A stretch of 9,566 nt of DNA from DASROJ01 sp035646975 (GTDB lineage Bacteria > Acidobacteriota > Polarisedimenticolia > JACPZX01 > DASXTC01). Shown piece after piece: positions 7,597-9,566 of the stretch (its first letter is position 1; each line of letters begins with the position of its first letter). The translations under genes were made by a program, and so were the position numbers. The stretch covers positions 1 to 9,566 of the forward strand of contig DASROJ010000274.1 of NCBI GenBank assembly GCA_035646975.1, in the 5' to 3' direction. The notes under the pieces are model-generated. The model ran no database searches. It was not told the origin of the DNA and was given only the letters and a program-made list of their open reading frames with translations.

Positions 7597-7896
7597 ATGA
7601 AGAAGCTCGCATCAGTGCTGGCCATCCTCGCAGTCGCCGGTCTGCTCTTCGTGCAGACCGCGAATGCCGCGGACAAGAAGACCCACGAGATGACCGTCAC
7701 GGTCGTCTCGGTGGACATGACTGCCAAGACGATCACCGTCAAGGACGACAAGGGTGCTGACAAGACCGCTCCCGTCCTCGCCGAGGCGCTCGACAGCCTC
7801 AAGACGATCAAGGCCGGCGACAAGGTTGTCCTGACCTGCCTGGATAACGAAAAGGGCGAGCACCAGGGCGTGGCCGCCATCAAGGCCGGCAAGTAA
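7597..7896 (+). CDS. Small secreted protein with a predicted beta-barrel-like domain, function unknown
   Basis: This encodes 99 residues. A textbook Sec signal peptide covers 1-24 (MKK, hydrophobic core, cut after ANA). The mature 75 residues are strand-rich: TVTVVSVDMTAKTITVKDDKG, then a short helix, AGDKVVLTCLDNEKG and a final GVAAIKAGK. The pattern resembles OB-like small periplasmic domains such as DUF5666 or CusF relatives, but the Met, His and Trp copper ligands of CusF are not evident. There is a single Cys in the mature part, so no internal disulfide. The ribosome binding site AAAGGAGGG (7579-7587) is strong, with 9 nt to the ATG. All 14 lysines use AAG, a sign of biased, probably high expression. 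It has its own candidate promoter and a strong terminator, so it is a complete one-gene unit. I do not recognise a named family with certainty. Confidence 0.85.
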   Translation: MKKLASVLAILAVAGLLFVQTANAADKKTHEMTVTVVSVDMTAKTITVKDDKGADKTAPVLAEALDSLKTIKAGDKVVLTCLDNEKGEHQGVAAIKAGK

Positions 7897-7922
7897 CAGG
7901 CCCGACCGGCTCCGACCCGCAC

Positions 7923-7966
7923 AAGGGCGTCTCGCCTTCCAAAGGCGCGGCGCCCTTTCAGTTTTT
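7923..7966 (+). terminator. Rho-independent terminator after the small secreted protein
   Basis: An outer 7-bp stem pairs AAGGGCG (7923-7929) with CGCCCTT (7951-7957). A 3x3 internal loop leads to an inner 6-bp stem, CGCCTT (7933-7938) with AAGGCG (7942-7947), capped by CCA. T-rich sequence follows (7956-7958, then TTTTT at 7962-7966). It starts 26 nt after the stop codon at 7896. On the other strand the hairpin begins directly after the stop codon of the PD40 gene, but only two U residues would follow it, so it is mainly rightward. Confidence 0.85.
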
Positions 7967-8887
7967 CTGCGGCTCCTTGCCTGCGGGTTTGTTTCCGGCA
8001 GGACATTCGGGTGGCCACGATTCCGAGCCGACCTCGGACCAGACGAAGAATTCACCGGACAGCGGACCCTTCGTGTCCCGTGCGAACAGCAGAGATCCGC
8101 CGCCAGGTGAAAACAACGCCCCGATTTCGGTGCCGTTCGCGTTCACCTCGGCGCCGAGCCTGACTCGGGGCGACCAGCCTGTCTGTGCTTTGCGCGATTC
8201 GTAGAGGCTGCCATCGGCCATGACGATCAGCCGTGAGCCATCGGCCGAAGGCAGTGGCTCGTATTCGTCACCAGGGGTATTCACCGCCGGGCCGAGGTTC
8301 TCGATAGTCCACTGAGCCTTGTCATCGACTCGGGCACGCCAGATGTCGTTGCCTCCCAGGCCGCCGGGTCGGTTCGAACCGAAATAGAGCCAGCCGTCGG
8401 GGCCAGGTCTCGGAAACCACTCTGTGCCTGAGGAATTCACCGGCTCCGGCAGGCGAGTGGGAGCACCCCAGATGCCTTCGGCGCTGCGGTCGACGCGCCA
8501 GATATCCAGGTCTTCCCGCTTTGTTCCGTTCAGCGAGCGTGTCGAGATGAAGTAGAGGCTCCGGCCGTCGGGTGTGAAGTATGGGTCGGCCTCAACACCG
8601 TCTCCCGCGAAAGCGGGTGGCCTGGGTTCGGACCATCCCTTCTCAGTGCAACGACTGACCAGAATCCGCCAGCCCTGGAACGCGGGCGAGCTGCGCACGA
8701 AGTACAACTCACCGGTCCTGGGATCGAAAGCGGCGTGGGACTCGAACAGCGGGCTGGAAATGCCGGCGGGAGTCCACGATCTGACGTCAGCCTCGAGCGG
8801 CAGGATGAGGCCCCAGAGGACAAGTGATGCGATGATGGTCGAGGCTTTCGATAGCTTTCCGGTCAGGTACAAAACGGTGTCGGCCAC
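7958..8887 (-). CDS. Exported PD40 (WD40-like/TolB-type) beta-propeller protein
   Basis: This encodes 309 residues from GTG 8887. An N-terminal hydrophobic segment (ASTIIASLVLWGLILPLEA, about 15-33) looks like a signal peptide with a cut after LEA. The rest holds about five propeller blades with the PD40 pattern: AAFDPRTGELYFVRS, PYFTPDGRSLYFIST, PRPGPDGWLYFGSNRPGG, PLPSADGSRLIVMADG and LFSPGGGSLLFARDT. Such repeats are found in TolB and in many secreted or outer-membrane-linked proteins, where they bind proteins or ligands; no enzyme motif is seen. GTG 8887 follows a GGGAGGG run by 3 nt and was preferred to TTG 8899, where that run would lie inside the gene. It follows the methyltransferase gene on the same strand by 66 bp and may share its transcript. 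Its stop codon touches the terminator hairpin of the opposing gene. Confidence 0.82.
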   Translation of the reverse strand: MADTVLYLTGKLSKASTIIASLVLWGLILPLEADVRSWTPAGISSPLFESHAAFDPRTGELYFVRSSPAFQGWRILVSRCTEKGWSEPRPPAFAGDGVEADPYFTPDGRSLYFISTRSLNGTKREDLDIWRVDRSAEGIWGAPTRLPEPVNSSGTEWFPRPGPDGWLYFGSNRPGGLGGNDIWRARVDDKAQWTIENLGPAVNTPGDEYEPLPSADGSRLIVMADGSLYESRKAQTGWSPRVRLGAEVNANGTEIGALFSPGGGSLLFARDTKGPLSGEFFVWSEVGSESWPPECPAGNKPAGKEPQKN

Positions 8888-8953
8888 AAGCCCTCCCAAC
8901 CTCGAAGAGACTCAAGAGCGCGTCCTATCGCGGCCACCAACTTCGCGGCGATA

Positions 8954-9566
8954 TCACGCTCGTCCTGATCGATCAGGCCCTCCCGGTTCGCTCATCCCAT
9001 CACCCGGCTTGGTCGCGGTCACCAGGTAGGTCGCCCTCCAGGGACCGCCCCACCACATGCGCCAGCCCAGACTGCGCCGCCCGATACTTGCCATGCCGAG
9101 TTGCGCGAGCCGTCCTTCATAGGCCCGGGTGAAGGAGAGATCGGCAACGACCAGCCGGCCACCCGGGCGCAGGACGCGAACCGCCTCGTCAATCGCGGTT
9201 GCCCGCCCGACTTGTCCCTTGATGTTGTGAATCGCGATGTTCGACACGACGAGATCGAACGTGTCCGCCGGGAAAGGCAACGCCCTCATGTCGGCCGTCA
9301 GCGGCGCGACCCTGCCGGCGACCTTCTCGGCCTGCGCGTTTCGCCGGGTCGCGGCAACCGAGTTGCCCGATTGGTCCGTGCGACTCCAGATGTCGACGCC
9401 AACTCCCAGTCCCCTCGGCAACCGCCTGGCTGCGGCGCACAGCACCGCCCCGCGACCGCATCCGAGGTCCAGCAGCCGTTCGTCTCCCTTGAGATGAAGG
9501 CCGTCCAGCAGCTCCTGCCAGACCAGGAACTTGCCTCTCAGAGAGCTGTGCAGACCCGAGCCGATG
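8954..9566 (-). CDS. Class I SAM-dependent methyltransferase, 5' end missing
   Basis: The leftward frame is open at the right edge and ends at the TGA at 8956-8954, giving about 203 residues. The Rossmann methyltransferase core is clear. Motif I reads LLDLGCGRGAVL. The acidic end of strand 2 is in VGVDIW. LTADMRALPFPADTFDLVVSNIAIHNI covers motifs II and III, and VLRPGGRLVVADLSF is the usual post-motif. Upstream of motif I, GLHSSLRGKFLVWQELLDGL is a helical lead-in still inside the window, so the real start lies beyond 9566; the in-frame GTG at 9445 lies after motif I and cannot be the start. The methyl acceptor cannot be told: the UbiE-like core covers many small-molecule enzymes. The C-terminus ends in a Gly-, Pro- and Arg-rich tail. 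The PD40 gene follows 66 bp downstream on the same strand. Confidence 0.88.
   Translation of the reverse strand, partial: IGSGLHSSLRGKFLVWQELLDGLHLKGDERLLDLGCGRGAVLCAAARRLPRGLGVGVDIWSRTDQSGNSVAATRRNAQAEKVAGRVAPLTADMRALPFPADTFDLVVSNIAIHNIKGQVGRATAIDEAVRVLRPGGRLVVADLSFTRAYEGRLAQLGMASIGRRSLGWRMWWGGPWRATYLVTATKPGDGMSEPGGPDRSGRA
8964..8977. repeat. Perfect 14-bp palindrome CCTGATCGATCAGG
   Basis: Both halves, CCTGATC and GATCAGG, are exact reverse complements with no spacer. It lies inside the last codons of the methyltransferase gene, about 77 nt upstream of the PD40 start. It could be a regulator site for the PD40 gene or chance; with no loop it is a poor RNA hairpin. Confidence 0.4.

Overview
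This is a GC-rich window (about two thirds G+C by eye) from a Gram-negative-type bacterium. It codes for a membrane-fusion (HlyD-type) adaptor, an RND-superfamily exporter and several exported proteins. A Hanks-type Ser/Thr kinase with one membrane anchor, a PD40 beta-propeller protein, a POT transporter and a PhnB-like VOC protein together suggest a soil or sediment lineage such as Acidobacteriota. No rRNA or other phylogenetic marker is present, so this placement is a weak inference.

Layout. A 5' part of an HlyD-like adaptor gene runs leftward off the left edge (1-544). A divergent spacer (545-736) carries a strong 30-nt imperfect palindrome. Rightward genes follow: a small secreted NTF2-like protein (737-1297), a membrane-anchored Ser/Thr kinase (1558-2835) and an MMPL/RND exporter with a TTG start (2935-5229). 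The exporter converges on a leftward POT-family peptide symporter gene (5236-6612), leaving only 6 bp between stop codons. A 437-bp divergent spacer (6613-7049) holds candidate promoters but no convincing gene. Next come a VOC/PhnB-like protein (7050-7514) and a 99-residue secreted protein (7597-7896), which ends in a clear rho-independent terminator. The right end is leftward: a PD40 propeller protein (7958-8887) lies downstream of a class I SAM methyltransferase gene (8954-9566) that is cut by the right edge.

How the genes relate. Most genes look like independent one-gene units, each with its own spacer and candidate promoter. The only plausible operon is methyltransferase then PD40 protein (66-bp gap). 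There is no shared pathway, defence system, mobile element, CRISPR array, tRNA or rRNA. I see no new multi-gene system. The most interesting signals are small: the 30-nt palindrome upstream of the secreted NTF2-like gene; the compact transcription unit of the 99-residue secreted protein, with a TTGACG/17/TACCGT promoter, an 11-nt palindrome, a strong ribosome binding site, only AAG for lysine and a terminator; and the way that terminator abuts the stop codon of the opposing gene.
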